DNA from: Micrococcus sp023147585
GTDB lineage: Bacteria > Actinomycetota > Actinomycetes > Actinomycetales > Micrococcaceae
Assembly: GCF_044872765.1 (NCBI RefSeq)
Contig: NZ_CP085253.1
Coordinates: 806,001-870,000 of the forward strand
Direction of reading: 5' to 3'
DNA: 64,000 nt
Below, piece by piece: positions 20,324 through 29,435 of the stretch. The translations under genes were made by a program, and so were the position numbers. Positions within the stretch are counted from its first letter, which is position 1, and each line of letters starts with the position of its first letter. The notes below the pieces were generated by a model. That model was not told the origin of the DNA. It made no database searches and worked only from the letters and a program-made list of their open reading frames with translations.

Positions 20324-23059
20324 TCAGTCGCGGCGTTCGCGTCGCTGGGCGGCGCGGCGGGACCGGCGGTTCGTGCCGGCCTCCACAGTGGCCCCGGACT
20401 CCGTGGTCACCTGGGTGGCCGTGGCCGTGCCGTCCTCCGAGGGGCCACTCAGGCGCAGCTGCGCGGGCTGCCGCGGGGCGTCCACGCCCTCCACGCTGAT
20501 CTGCGGCGTCATGGTGGCCGCGCGGGCGTCCTTGATCCCCGGCAGGCTCGTCGGGGCCGGGGCGGCGGAGATCTGCGCCTGGAAGAGGGTGCGGACGGAC
20601 TCCTCGCGGATCGCGGCGAGCATCGCCTGGAACAGGGTGTAGCCCTCGCGCTGGTACTCCACCAGCGGCTCTCGCTGGGCCATCGCGCGCAGGCCGATGC
20701 CCTCCTTGAGGTAGTCCATCTCGTAGAGGTGCTCCTGCCACTTGCGCCCGATCACGGAGAGCACGACGCGCCGCTCGGCCTCGCGCAGCGCCTCGGAGCC
20801 CACCTGCGCCTCGCGATCCTCGTAGGCCAGCAGGGCGTCGGAGACCAGCTCGCGGCGCAGGGTCGTGGCCTTGAGGCGGCCCCGTCCGCCGGTCTCGGTG
20901 AGCACGTCCTCCGGACTGATGCCCACCGGGTAGAGCTGGGCGAGGTCCGCCCACAGGGCGTCCAGGTCCCACTCCGTGGGGTGGCCGTGCTGGGTGGCGG
21001 CGTCCACGATGCCGCCGACGGCGTCCTCCACGAACTGGCGCACCCGCGCCGCGAGGTCCTCACCCTCGAGGATGGAGCGGCGGTCCGCGTAGATGGCCTC
21101 GCGCTGGCGGTTCATCACGTCGTCGTACTTGAGGACGTTCTTGCGCTGCTCCGCGTTGCGGCCCTCCACCTGGGTCTGCGCGTTCTGGATGGCCGCGGAG
21201 ACCATCTTGAACTCGAGGGCCATGTCGTCCGGGATGGAGGAGCTGTTCATGATCCGCTGCGCCGCGCCCGGGTTGAAGTTGCGCATCAGCTCGTCCGTCA
21301 GGGACAGGTAGAAGCGGGACTCGCCCGGGTCGCCCTGGCGGCCGGAGCGCCCGCGCAGCTGGTTGTCGATGCGGCGGGAGTCGTGGCGCTCGGTCCCGAG
21401 CACGTAGAGGCCCCCGGCCTCGATCACGGCGTCGTGGTCCTCCCGGACGGCCGCCGTCGCCTCCTCGAGCACGGCGGGCCAGCGGGCCTCGTACTCCTCC
21501 GGATGCTCAGTGGCGTCGAGGCCGAGCTCCTGCATGCGGGCCACGGCCGCGAACTCGGCGTTGCCGCCGAGCATGATGTCGGTGCCGCGGCCGGCCATGT
21601 TGGTGGCCACGGTGACCGCGCCCGGGCGGCCGGCCTGCGCGACGATCGCGGCCTCGCGCGCGTGGTTCTTCGCGTTGAGCACCTCATGGCGGATGCCCTC
21701 CTTGGCCAGGAGCGTGGAGAGGTACTCGGACTTCTCCACGGACGTGGTGCCCACGAGCACGGGCTGCCGGGCGGCGTGGCGGTCGACGATGTCCTTGACG
21801 ACGGCGTCGAACTTGACCTTCTCGTTCTTGTACACGAGATCGTTGCGGTCAACGCGCTGCTTCGGCCTGTTCGGGGGGATCACCACGACGCCCAGGCCGT
21901 AGGTGGACGTGAACTCGGCGGCCTCGGTCTCCGCGGTGCCGGTCATGCCGGAGAGCTTGTCGTAGCCGCGGAAGTAGTTCTGCAGCGTCACGGTGGCCAG
22001 CGTCTGGTTCTCTGGCTTGACCTCCACGCCCTCCTTGGCCTCGATCGCCTGGTGGACGCCCTCGTTGTAGCGCCGGCCCGCGAGCACGCGGCCGGTGTGC
22101 TCGTCCACGATCTGGACCTCGCCGTCCAGCACCACATAGTCCTTGTCCCGCTTGAACAGCTCCTTGGCCTTCACGGCGTTGTTCAGGAACTGGATGAGGG
22201 TGGTGTTCTGGGACTCGTAGAGGTTCACGATGCCGAGGTGGTCTTCCACGGCCTCGATGCCCGGCTCGAGGATGCCCACCGTCTTCTTCTTGTGGTCCAC
22301 CTCGTAGTGGGTGCCCTCCTCGAGGCGCCGCACCACGCGGGCGAACTCCGCGTACCACCGGTTGGCCTCGCCCTGGGCGGGCCCGGAGATGATCAGCGGC
22401 GTGCGGGCCTCGTCGATGAGGATCGAGTCCACCTCGTCCACGATCGCGTAGTGGTGGCCGCGCTGGACCAGCTCGTCGAGGGACCAGGCCATGTTGTCCC
22501 GCAGGTAGTCGAACCCGAACTCGTTGTTCGTGCCGTACGTGATGTCCGCGTTGTACTGCGCGCGGCGCGTGGCCGGGTCCTGGCCGGAGAGGATCACGCC
22601 GGTCTCCATGCCGAGGAAGCGGAACACGCGGCCCATGAGGTCCGCCTGGTAGGACGCCAGGAAGTCGTTCACGGTGATGACGTGGACGCCCTTGCCGGTC
22701 AGGGCGTTCAGGAAGGCCGGCGCGGTGGCCACGAGGGTCTTGCCCTCGCCGGTCTTCATCTCCGCGATGTTGCCGCGGTGCAGGGCGACGCCGCCGAGGA
22801 GCTGCACGTCGTAGTGCCGCTGGCCGAGGGTGCGTCCCGAGGCCTCCCGGACGGCGGCGAACGCCTCCGGCAGCAGCAGGTCCAGGGACTCGCCGTCCGC
22901 GTGCCGCGCCTTGAGCGCGTCCGTCTCGGCGCGGAGCTCGGCATCGCTGAGCGCTCGGAAGTCCTCCTCGAGCAGGTTCACGGCGTCCACCGTCCCCCTC
23001 ATGCGCGAGAGCACACGGTTGTCGGAGATCTTCAGGACGCGGTCGATGATCGAAGGCAC
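20324..23059 (-). CDS. secA: Protein translocase ATPase SecA
   Basis: This 911-residue motor drives preproteins through SecYEG. Walker A is MKTGEGKTLVAT at 101-112, and the DEAD-type Walker B is DEVDSILIDEARTPL at about 208-222. GRSGRQGDPGESRF and MAGRGTDIMLGG mark the second nucleotide-binding fold. The C-terminus is a basic tail without the zinc-binding CxCx8C(H/C) motif, as seen in other actinobacterial SecA1 proteins. It is the last gene of the mtrA-to-secA cluster but has its own 80-nt leader behind TAGACT (23145-23140). Confidence 0.98.
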   Translation of the reverse strand: MPSIIDRVLKISDNRVLSRMRGTVDAVNLLEEDFRALSDAELRAETDALKARHADGESLDLLLPEAFAAVREASGRTLGQRHYDVQLLGGVALHRGNIAEMKTGEGKTLVATAPAFLNALTGKGVHVITVNDFLASYQADLMGRVFRFLGMETGVILSGQDPATRRAQYNADITYGTNNEFGFDYLRDNMAWSLDELVQRGHHYAIVDEVDSILIDEARTPLIISGPAQGEANRWYAEFARVVRRLEEGTHYEVDHKKKTVGILEPGIEAVEDHLGIVNLYESQNTTLIQFLNNAVKAKELFKRDKDYVVLDGEVQIVDEHTGRVLAGRRYNEGVHQAIEAKEGVEVKPENQTLATVTLQNYFRGYDKLSGMTGTAETEAAEFTSTYGLGVVVIPPNRPKQRVDRNDLVYKNEKVKFDAVVKDIVDRHAARQPVLVGTTSVEKSEYLSTLLAKEGIRHEVLNAKNHAREAAIVAQAGRPGAVTVATNMAGRGTDIMLGGNAEFAAVARMQELGLDATEHPEEYEARWPAVLEEATAAVREDHDAVIEAGGLYVLGTERHDSRRIDNQLRGRSGRQGDPGESRFYLSLTDELMRNFNPGAAQRIMNSSSIPDDMALEFKMVSAAIQNAQTQVEGRNAEQRKNVLKYDDVMNRQREAIYADRRSILEGEDLAARVRQFVEDAVGGIVDAATQHGHPTEWDLDALWADLAQLYPVGISPEDVLTETGGRGRLKATTLRRELVSDALLAYEDREAQVGSEALREAERRVVLSVIGRKWQEHLYEMDYLKEGIGLRAMAQREPLVEYQREGYTLFQAMLAAIREESVRTLFQAQISAAPAPTSLPGIKDARAATMTPQISVEGVDAPRQPAQLRLSGPSEDGTATATQVTTESGATVEAGTNRRSRRAAQRRERRD

Positions 23060-23139
23060 TGGTTCCTCTGCTCCCTAGCGGTGTGGCCGAGCACGCGGGG
23101 AGCGCACCCTCGGCCGGCCGATGCGCGGTCTTCTGCGAC

Positions 23140-23145
23140 AGTCTA
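23140..23145 (-). promoter_or_regulatory. Putative -10 element of secA (TAGACT)
   Basis: The minus-strand TAGACT lies 80 nt upstream of the secA ATG and after the hpf terminator hairpin. No clear -35 was seen. Confidence 0.4.
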
Positions 23146-23218
23146 CGGTCCGAGCCCGGACGCGCCGCGGCGCCCGCTCGGTGGCGCGGGTGCCGCGGCG
23201 CACGGGGCAGTCCGCGGA

Positions 23219-23253
23219 GCACCCCGGCGACGACGTGCCTGCCGCCGGGGTGC
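23219..23253 (-). terminator. Terminator of hpf
   Basis: GCACCCCGGCG (23219-23229) and CGCCGGGGTGC (23243-23253) form a perfect 11-bp stem with a 13-nt loop, immediately after the hpf stop on the minus strand. Confidence 0.7.
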
Positions 23254-23259
23254 CCGTGC

Positions 23260-23949
23260 TCAGTCGGCGGAGGCCTGGTACTCCCGCTCCTGGACCCTCT
23301 GGCCGGCCACGTGGTCGGCCGGCAGGGACTCGTCGAGGCGGATGACGCCGTAGCTCCACCCGCGGCGGCGGTAGACCACGGAGGGGACGCCGGTCTCCGC
23401 GTTCTGGAAGAGGTAGAAGTCGTGGCCCACCAGCTCCATGGCGTCCACCGCCTCGTCCACGCCCATCGGGGTGGCGGGGAACGCCTTCTCGCGGATCCGC
23501 ACGGGCGTGCCGGGCTGGGGCTCGCCGTCGTCGGCGGCGTCCTCGCCGGCGGTCGGAAGGTCCGCTCCGGTCGCGGGCAGCGGCGGGACGAAGGCCACCT
23601 CCCCGGCACCGCGGGAGGACGCCGCGCCGCGGCCCGTCCGGCGGTCCTTGCGACGGTCACGCAGGCGGCGCAGGCGCTCGGCGAGTCGCCCGCAGGCCAG
23701 GTCAAAGGCGGCCAGCTTGTCGTCCGCCGAGGACTCGGCCCGGATCACGTCCCGCGGCCCGCGCACGGTGAGCTCCACGGTCACGGACTCCTCGGAGTGT
23801 CGGTGGTGCGAGCATTTGGTGACCTTCACCTCGAGCTGGGTGGCGTCGCCGGCCAGCGGCTCCAGCCGTGCCGCTCGCTCCGCCACATGCTCGCGGAACC
23901 CGTCCGTGAGCTTGAGGTCGTGGGCGATGTAGCTGACATCCATGGTCAT
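23260..23949 (-). CDS. hpf: Ribosome hibernation promoting factor, long form
   Basis: This 229-residue long HPF has an N-terminal S30AE domain (1-105: MDVSYIAHDLKLTDGFREHV to CGRLAERLRRLRDRRKDRR). An acidic, disordered linker (about 110-165) leads to a C-terminal dimerisation domain (168-229, FPATPMGVDEAVDAMELVGHDFYLFQN). Long HPFs join two 70S ribosomes into silent 100S dimers in stationary phase. The ATG at 23949 has AGGAGG five nt upstream. A strongly folded leader lies upstream and a terminator downstream, so hpf can be transcribed on its own within the comF-hpf-secA order. Confidence 0.96.
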   Translation of the reverse strand: MTMDVSYIAHDLKLTDGFREHVAERAARLEPLAGDATQLEVKVTKCSHHRHSEESVTVELTVRGPRDVIRAESSADDKLAAFDLACGRLAERLRRLRDRRKDRRTGRGAASSRGAGEVAFVPPLPATGADLPTAGEDAADDGEPQPGTPVRIREKAFPATPMGVDEAVDAMELVGHDFYLFQNAETGVPSVVYRRRGWSYGVIRLDESLPADHVAGQRVQEREYQASAD

Positions 23950-24005
23950 GGCGTCCTCCTGGTCCGACGGTCACAGACGCCCCGCCGCGCAGAAGGGGTG
24001 GACGA

Positions 24006-24052
24006 CCTCTCGGACCGCCTCCCGACCCTGCAGGTCGGCGACCGGTCAGAGG
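24006..24052 (-). promoter_or_regulatory. Three-tier stem-loop in hpf leader
   Basis: Nested stems are CCTCT (24006-24010) with AGAGG (24048-24052), GACCG (24013-24017) with CGGTC (24043-24047), and CCGACC (24022-24027) with GGTCGG (24033-24038). The structure sits 57 nt upstream of the hpf start and could control its expression; no known motif was recognised. Confidence 0.45.
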
Positions 24053-24158
24053 GGAGACCTCCTTCCAGCCGCCGGCGGGACGGGAACCGGGGAACCGGTT
24101 CCGTGCCCGCCACCCTACGCCGCGGGGCTCCCGCATTCCAGTGGTTTCGTGACGCGCC

Positions 24159-24950
24159 TCACGGTCCAGGTCTCGTCGTGGTCCCCCGCCGCCCCGGCTC
24201 CACCCCGGCCACCACCACCGCCCCCACGGGCCGGGCGCCGGCCTCCCACGCGGCCGCGGCGAGCGCCCTGAGGGTGGCTCCGGTGGTGACCACGTCGTCC
24301 ACCAGGAGCACCGGCGTCCCCGCGGGCACGCGACCGGGCATCGGCCGCCAGCGGCGGGAACGGCGGCGGCGCTGCGTGGCGCCGGATCCCGCATGCTGCG
24401 GCGCACCGCCCGCCCAGCTCGGCATGGCCGCGACCGCGCCCCGGGGCGCCATGACGAGGTCGGAGCGCACCCACTCCGGCGGGAGACCACGGGCGAGCTC
24501 CGCCACCGGGTCGTAGCCGCGCCGGCGGAATCCGGCCGCGCTGCCCGGCACGGGGAGGAGGAGGGCGGCAGCGGCGTCCGGCACGCCGGGGTCGCACCGC
24601 AGGGCCGCCGCGGCCAGGGCGAGGGCCTCCCCCAGCGGCGCACGCAGGTGCAGGGCGTGGTGGTCCTTGAAGGCCAGGAGCGCGGTGGACAACGGCGGCT
24701 CGTACACCCCGGCGGCCATCACGGGCAGGGGTGCGCCGCCGGGGCCGAGCGGGAGCGCCAGCGCCCCCTCCTCCACGCGCCGCGGCCGTGCGAGCGCCGC
24801 CTCCAGGTCACGGCGGCACACCGGGCACAGCCGGGTGGCCGGCTCCCCGCACACGACGCACTCCGCGGGCAGGACCAGGTCCACCAGCCCCTCGACGATC
24901 GCGCCGACTCCTCCGGCACCGCCCCCGTGCCGGCTCTCACTCCCCCGCAT
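24159..24950 (-). CDS. ComF-family phosphoribosyltransferase-like protein
   Basis: The 263-residue protein has four cysteines at 31, 34, 42 and 45 (CVVCGEPATRLCPVC), a zinc-ribbon typical of ComF. The C-terminal PRTase fold has the PRPP loop VLLVDDVVTTGATL at about 215-228. ComF proteins assist DNA uptake in competent bacteria; in Actinomycetota the role is less clear. A basic segment (QRRRRSRRWRP) precedes the PRPP loop. It sits between lpqB and hpf, the same order as Rv3242c in M. tuberculosis. Confidence 0.93.
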   Translation of the reverse strand: MRGSESRHGGGAGGVGAIVEGLVDLVLPAECVVCGEPATRLCPVCRRDLEAALARPRRVEEGALALPLGPGGAPLPVMAAGVYEPPLSTALLAFKDHHALHLRAPLGEALALAAAALRCDPGVPDAAAALLLPVPGSAAGFRRRGYDPVAELARGLPPEWVRSDLVMAPRGAVAAMPSWAGGAPQHAGSGATQRRRRSRRWRPMPGRVPAGTPVLLVDDVVTTGATLRALAAAAWEAGARPVGAVVVAGVEPGRRGTTTRPGP

Positions 24951-25048
24951 GGGACCAGGCAAGCACCGCCGTGGACGGCCCGCCCCCGCGCGTGCCCCCG
25001 CTGGGGACGAGGGCGCCCCCGGTGACTCCTGTGCAGGGGCCTCGCGGC

Positions 25049-26833
25049 TCAGCCGGGGAAGGCCAGATCGCGCACGGGCCGGCTGAGCTCCTGTGCCCGC
25101 CACGAGGACCCGACCAGCATGAACACGGTGTCCTGCGTCTCGGCGTACAGTGTGCCGCGGTCCCCGGCCGAGACGCCGGTGAGCCCGGAGAGCGGGTTGA
25201 GCTGACGCGTCGTGCCGGCGAGGTCGATGATCTCCGGGGTCACCCGGTCGTCCTCGTCCCTGGCTGTCGCGCTGGCGATCAGGCTGGTGTCCCCCACCCA
25301 CTCCACCAGGTCCGGATCCTCCTGGCTCGGCAGCAGCAGCGGCTCGGTCAGGGAGGCGGGCACGCCGTCGGAGCCTCGCACGACGCCGGCCACCCGCACG
25401 GTGCGCCGCTCGCCGTCGTCCACCACGAGCGCGGCCCGGGCGCCGCCGCGGGAGATCCGCAGGGCGACGATGCGCTCGCCGTCCTCCAGCCACGGGGCGG
25501 TGACCACGCGCCCGGAGCCGTCTCCTCCGGGCTCGAGGGGGCTCGCCTGGATCCGCGCGGACCCGCCGGCGTCGACCGTCCAGGCCCAGCCGAGCGCGTC
25601 GATGCTCGGCGGGGTCAGGCCGGTGCCCCTCACGGCCTGCTCCAGCCTGCCCTCCGCGGTGGCGAGGTAGAGGGAGGTCCGGTCCTGAGTGAGGAACGCG
25701 AACCGGGTGCGGTCACGGCTCATCGCGGGGACCGCGGGGTGCAGGTCGGCGACGTTCGGGACCCCGCCCACGGGCGTCACGCTCAGACCCTGGAAGAACG
25801 CGAGTCCGCCGGTGGAGGGGGCGACGCCCACCTGCACCGACTCGGCGGGCGGGTCGACCTGGACCGGGACGGGGGTGGCGTCGCCGCCGCTCGAGGCCAG
25901 GGGGGCGCCCTCCACCGAGACCTCCACCCGGTTCACGGAGGCCAGGCCCGTGAGCGTGAGCCGCAGCTGCTCCTCCATGCGGTAGCGCGCCTCCGCGTCG
26001 GCGCCCTCGACGGCGGCGTCCACGAGGTCCACGCGGGCCACGCCGGCTTCGTCCACGGGGACCGCGGGGTGGGTCAGGTCGGTCCCGGAGCGCACGGGGA
26101 ACGCGGACACCGTGGCCCCCGTGAGGTAGGGCGCGGGGCCGTGGAGCAGCGCGCGCGTCGCGGCCGTCACCGTGGTCCCGCGATTGACGAACCACCGCAC
26201 GTCCGCGACGGCGTAGGTCATGGTCTGGTCGAAGAACACCAGGTCGTGCGGAGCGTAGACCTGGGTGAACTGGGAGAGGGAGAGCAGTGTGCCGTCGTCG
26301 ACCGCCGAGATCCGCGGGCCCTGCTCGGTCTCGTCGAGGGTGATCTCCCAGGCGCGAGTGCTGCCGGGCGGGGCCATGGTGCGCAGCCCGTACTCGTCCA
26401 CCTCGGAGTCCACCTCCACCTGGATCTGGTAGGAGTCCTCGGCCACCCGCGTGATGGTGGGCTGCGCCGAGTAGACGACCGTGCGCTGGGCCGGGTTCCA
26501 CTGCTGCGTGGCGGGACCGGTGAGGTACTCGCGGGCGATCTCGTAGTCGTCCTGCGGGCTCGTGCCCGCCAGGATGAACCCGCGGATCACCTCCTCGGCG
26601 TCCGCCCCGTCGGCGGGGCCGGGCGGACGGAACTGCGGGGTGTCGGCGGAGGCACGGTTGTCCGCGAGGGGCTCTCCGGTGCGCACCGGGGAGGACTGGG
26701 GGATCTGCGTGCAGCCCGCCAGCACCAGGCAGGCCGCGAGGGTCGCGGACAGGGCGGCCGTGCGCCGCCCGCGGGAGGTGGGCGGGCGGAGCGGGGCTCG
26801 GCGGCGCGGCTCGGCTCGATGTGGATCGCTCAC
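25049..26833 (-). CDS. lpqB: Lipoprotein LpqB
   Basis: This 594-residue secreted lipoprotein has a basic signal sequence and the lipobox LVLAGC, with Cys41 as the lipidated residue. A GerMN-type domain occupies about 170-330 and a C-terminal beta-propeller follows. LpqB interacts with the extracytoplasmic part of MtrB and modulates MtrA phosphorylation in mycobacteria. The GTG start at 26833 overlaps the mtrB stop (GTGA) and has GAGGAGGAATC upstream, showing translational coupling in mtrA-mtrB-lpqB. Confidence 0.95.
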   Translation of the reverse strand: MSDPHRAEPRRRAPLRPPTSRGRRTAALSATLAACLVLAGCTQIPQSSPVRTGEPLADNRASADTPQFRPPGPADGADAEEVIRGFILAGTSPQDDYEIAREYLTGPATQQWNPAQRTVVYSAQPTITRVAEDSYQIQVEVDSEVDEYGLRTMAPPGSTRAWEITLDETEQGPRISAVDDGTLLSLSQFTQVYAPHDLVFFDQTMTYAVADVRWFVNRGTTVTAATRALLHGPAPYLTGATVSAFPVRSGTDLTHPAVPVDEAGVARVDLVDAAVEGADAEARYRMEEQLRLTLTGLASVNRVEVSVEGAPLASSGGDATPVPVQVDPPAESVQVGVAPSTGGLAFFQGLSVTPVGGVPNVADLHPAVPAMSRDRTRFAFLTQDRTSLYLATAEGRLEQAVRGTGLTPPSIDALGWAWTVDAGGSARIQASPLEPGGDGSGRVVTAPWLEDGERIVALRISRGGARAALVVDDGERRTVRVAGVVRGSDGVPASLTEPLLLPSQEDPDLVEWVGDTSLIASATARDEDDRVTPEIIDLAGTTRQLNPLSGLTGVSAGDRGTLYAETQDTVFMLVGSSWRAQELSRPVRDLAFPG

Positions 26834-28527
26834 GATTCCTCCTCGGACAGGGGCGGGGCGGGGATCGGGTGGGATCCGGCCCCTGAGGGGTCGCCCCCCG
26901 GACTCCGGCCGTCCGCGGCCGCCGCGGCGATCACGGCGTTCCAGCGCGTCTCGGGCAGCGGGCGGTCCAGGTCGTCGGCGCGCCGCCGGCCGGACTCGGA
27001 GTACTGGGGCGGGGTGCTCATCGCGGCGCGCACGAGCGGCTCGGGCGCCTCCATCCCGGCCGGGGTGGCGGACCGCCGGCGGGGCAGGGAGAGCATGAAG
27101 CATGATCCCACGCCCAGCTCGCCCCACGCCTCGAGGCGGCCGCCGTGCAGCCGGGTGTCCTCCGTCGCGATGGAGAGGCCCAGACCGGAGCCGCCCGTCG
27201 TGCGCTTGCGCGACGGGTCGGCCCGCCAGAAGCGGTCGAACACGCGCTGGACCTGCTCGGGGCTCATCCCGACGCCGTGGTCCACGACCGCCACCGTGAC
27301 CACCTTGACGTCGGCGCCCACCACGACGTCGACGGGCGCGCCGTCCGCGTGCTCGATCGCGTTGTTGACGAGGTTGCGCAGGATCCGCTCGATGCGTCGA
27401 GGGTCCACCTGGGCCTCGAAGGTCTGCCCCTCCGCCCGGCCGAGCGGCACGAGGTAGACGGGCACCTCCGCCTGCTCGGCGAGGGGCTGGGCGGTGAGCA
27501 CCACGTCACGCGCCAGCTCCAGCAGATCGGTGCGCTCGAGCGCGAGCGAGGCCGCGCCGGCGTCGAAGCGGGTGATCTCCAGCAGGTCCGCGAGCATGGC
27601 CTGGAAGCGGTCCACCTGGTGGTGCAGCAGCTCGGTGGAGCGTCGGTTCACGGGGTCGAAGTCCTCGCGGGAGCCGTAGAGCACGTCGGCGGCCATCCGC
27701 ACCGTGGTGAGCGGGGTGCGCAGCTCGTGAGAGACGTCGGAGACGAACCGCTGCTGCATCTGGGAGAGCTGGGCCAGCTGGGTGATCTGATCCTGGATGC
27801 TGTCCGCCATCCGGTTGAACGAGGTCCCCAGACGCGCCAGCTCGTCCTCGCCGCGCACGGGCATCCGCACGGCCAGGTTCCCGCCGGAGATCGCCTCGGC
27901 GGCGCTGGCGGCCTCCTGGACCGGGCGGACGAGACGGCCCGCCGCCCACGTGGACAGCACCACGTTGAGGACGATGAAGCCCGCGCCGAACACGAGCAGG
28001 ACCCGCAGCACGGAGTCGAGGGACTCCTGGACGTCGGAGAGGTCGTAGACGAGGTACAGCGCGTAGCCGGCCCCCGGGGGCAGCACCACCTGGGTGCCGA
28101 AGGCGAGCGCGGGCCGCGGGACGCCGGCGGCGTCGGGCAGGGAGATGCTCGCGTCGTACACCCCGGGGCCCTGGGCCACGGCCCGTTGCAGGTCCTCCGG
28201 GATCACGGACGGATCGAACTGCGCGGAGGAGATGGTGCCGACATAGGCGGACTCGGACTCGGGCAGCGGCGTCAGGTGGAAGCGACGACGGATCGTGGTG
28301 CCCGTGTCCCCCTCGAGCGCACGCAGCGTCTGGCTCACGAGCGCGTCCGTGCTCTGGTCGTCCGAGGCGGTGGAGCCCGCGAAGGTCTCGTGCACCCGGC
28401 TCAGACCGCGCCGGGCCTCGGCCTCCACCTGCTGGTACCGGGACTGGAAGAGGGCCTGGGTGATCTGCTGCGTGAGGAACCCGGAGAGGGCCAGGCCGGC
28501 CACGAGTGTCAGCAGGGCGGCGAGCAC
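26830..28527 (-). CDS. mtrB: Sensor histidine kinase MtrB
   Basis: The product is at least 565 residues long. It has TM1 (LAALLTLVAGLALSGFL) at the N-terminus, an extracytoplasmic loop of about 150 residues, TM2 at 173-195, HAMP (196-250) and HisKA with the phosphoacceptor His267 in SDVSHELRTPL. HATPase_c carries NLVNNAIEHADG and GGSGLGLSIA. The C-terminal tail is Pro/Gly-rich. The GTG at 28527 would place TM1 at the very N-terminus. An in-frame CTG at 28590, overlapping the mtrA stop, would add 21 residues with a basic anchor (ALRHRWAQSLRLRSA) and may be the true start. MtrB phosphorylates MtrA, which controls cell-wall and division genes. Confidence 0.94.
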   Translation of the reverse strand: MLAALLTLVAGLALSGFLTQQITQALFQSRYQQVEAEARRGLSRVHETFAGSTASDDQSTDALVSQTLRALEGDTGTTIRRRFHLTPLPESESAYVGTISSAQFDPSVIPEDLQRAVAQGPGVYDASISLPDAAGVPRPALAFGTQVVLPPGAGYALYLVYDLSDVQESLDSVLRVLLVFGAGFIVLNVVLSTWAAGRLVRPVQEAASAAEAISGGNLAVRMPVRGEDELARLGTSFNRMADSIQDQITQLAQLSQMQQRFVSDVSHELRTPLTTVRMAADVLYGSREDFDPVNRRSTELLHHQVDRFQAMLADLLEITRFDAGAASLALERTDLLELARDVVLTAQPLAEQAEVPVYLVPLGRAEGQTFEAQVDPRRIERILRNLVNNAIEHADGAPVDVVVGADVKVVTVAVVDHGVGMSPEQVQRVFDRFWRADPSRKRTTGGSGLGLSIATEDTRLHGGRLEAWGELGVGSCFMLSLPRRRSATPAGMEAPEPLVRAAMSTPPQYSESGRRRADDLDRPLPETRWNAVIAAAAADGRSPGGDPSGAGSHPIPAPPLSEEES

Positions 28528-28586
28528 AGCGCTGCGCAGCCGGAGGGACTGGGCCCAGCGGTGGCGCAGTGCCGTCCACGCGCGCG

Positions 28587-29267
28587 TCAGGACTGGCCCG
28601 CCTTGTACCCCACGCCGCGGACGGTCAGCACCACGGACGGGTTCTCGGGGTCACGCTCCACCTTCGAGCGCAGGCGCTGGACGTGGACGTTGACGAGGCG
28701 GGTGTCCGCCTGATGACGGTAGCCCCAGACCTCCTCGAGCAGCATCTCGCGCGTGAAGGCCTGACGCGGCTTGCGGGCCAGCGCCACGAGGAGGTCGAAC
28801 TCAAGGGGCGTGAGCGAGAGGGCGGTGCCGCCGCGGGTGACCTGGTGGCCGGCCACGTCGATCTCCACGTCCCCGATGCGCAGCAGCTCCGCGGGGCGGG
28901 TCTCGCCCTCGCGCAGGCGCGCGCGCACCCGGGCCACGAGCTCGGCCGGCTTGAAGGGCTTGGGCACGTAGTCGTCCGCGCCGGACTCCAGCCCGCGGAC
29001 CACGTCCGCGGTGTCGGACTTGGCCGTGAGCATCACGATCGGCACGTCCGACTCGGCGCGGATCAGCTTGCAGACCTCGATCCCGTCGATGCCGGGCAGC
29101 ATGAGGTCCAGCAGCACGAGGTCCGGGCGCTCGGCGCGGAACGTCGGCAGAGCGGACGTGCCGTCGGCGGCGAACGCGGGCTCGAAGCCGTCGTTGGTCA
29201 GGACGATGCCGATCATCTCCGCGAGCGCCTCGTCGTCGTCCACCACCAGGATCTTGGCCCTGCTCAT
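28587..29267 (-). CDS. mtrA: DNA-binding response regulator MtrA
   Basis: This 226-residue OmpR/PhoB-family regulator has the receiver phosphorylation site Asp54 in LVLLDLMLPGIDG, acidic pocket DDD at 10-12 and the LTAKSD switch. The C-terminal winged helix (130-226) carries LTPLEFDLLVALARKP and TREMLLEEVWGYRH. MtrA binds direct repeats and regulates cell-wall hydrolases and replication genes. It heads the mtrA-mtrB-lpqB-comF-hpf-secA gene order. GAGGAGGAACG precedes the ATG. Confidence 0.97.
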   Translation of the reverse strand: MSRAKILVVDDDEALAEMIGIVLTNDGFEPAFAADGTSALPTFRAERPDLVLLDLMLPGIDGIEVCKLIRAESDVPIVMLTAKSDTADVVRGLESGADDYVPKPFKPAELVARVRARLREGETRPAELLRIGDVEIDVAGHQVTRGGTALSLTPLEFDLLVALARKPRQAFTREMLLEEVWGYRHQADTRLVNVHVQRLRSKVERDPENPSVVLTVRGVGYKAGQS

Positions 29268-29351
29268 CGTTCCTCCTCGTCCGCTTCACGTCCGGGCGTC
29301 CCCGACACTTCGGATCGTAGCGCCCCGGGCGGACGCCGGGCGCCCTCGGCC

Positions 29352-29385
29352 GTCACCGCCGCCCGGAACGTCACCGATTCGTGAC
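29352..29385. promoter_or_regulatory. GTCACCG direct repeat and GTCAC/GTGAC palindrome between mtrA and ECF sigma gene
   Basis: GTCACCG occurs at 29352-29358 and again at 29370-29376, an 18-bp period. GTCAC (29370-29374) and GTGAC (29381-29385) form an inverted repeat. A GGAAC element (29364-29368), typical of ECF -35 boxes, lies between them. These may serve the divergent mtrA and sigma promoters. Confidence 0.4.
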
Positions 29386-29435
29386 GACGGCCGACCCCGG
29401 TGGGAACCCTGCGCCGCCCGCGGACATGATGGGGC

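Noticed and set aside
24731..27457. A 908-codon plus-strand frame opposite lpqB and mtrB
   Set aside because: Composition is His/Gly/Val/Arg-rich and without domains; it mirrors the codon bias of the minus-strand genes.
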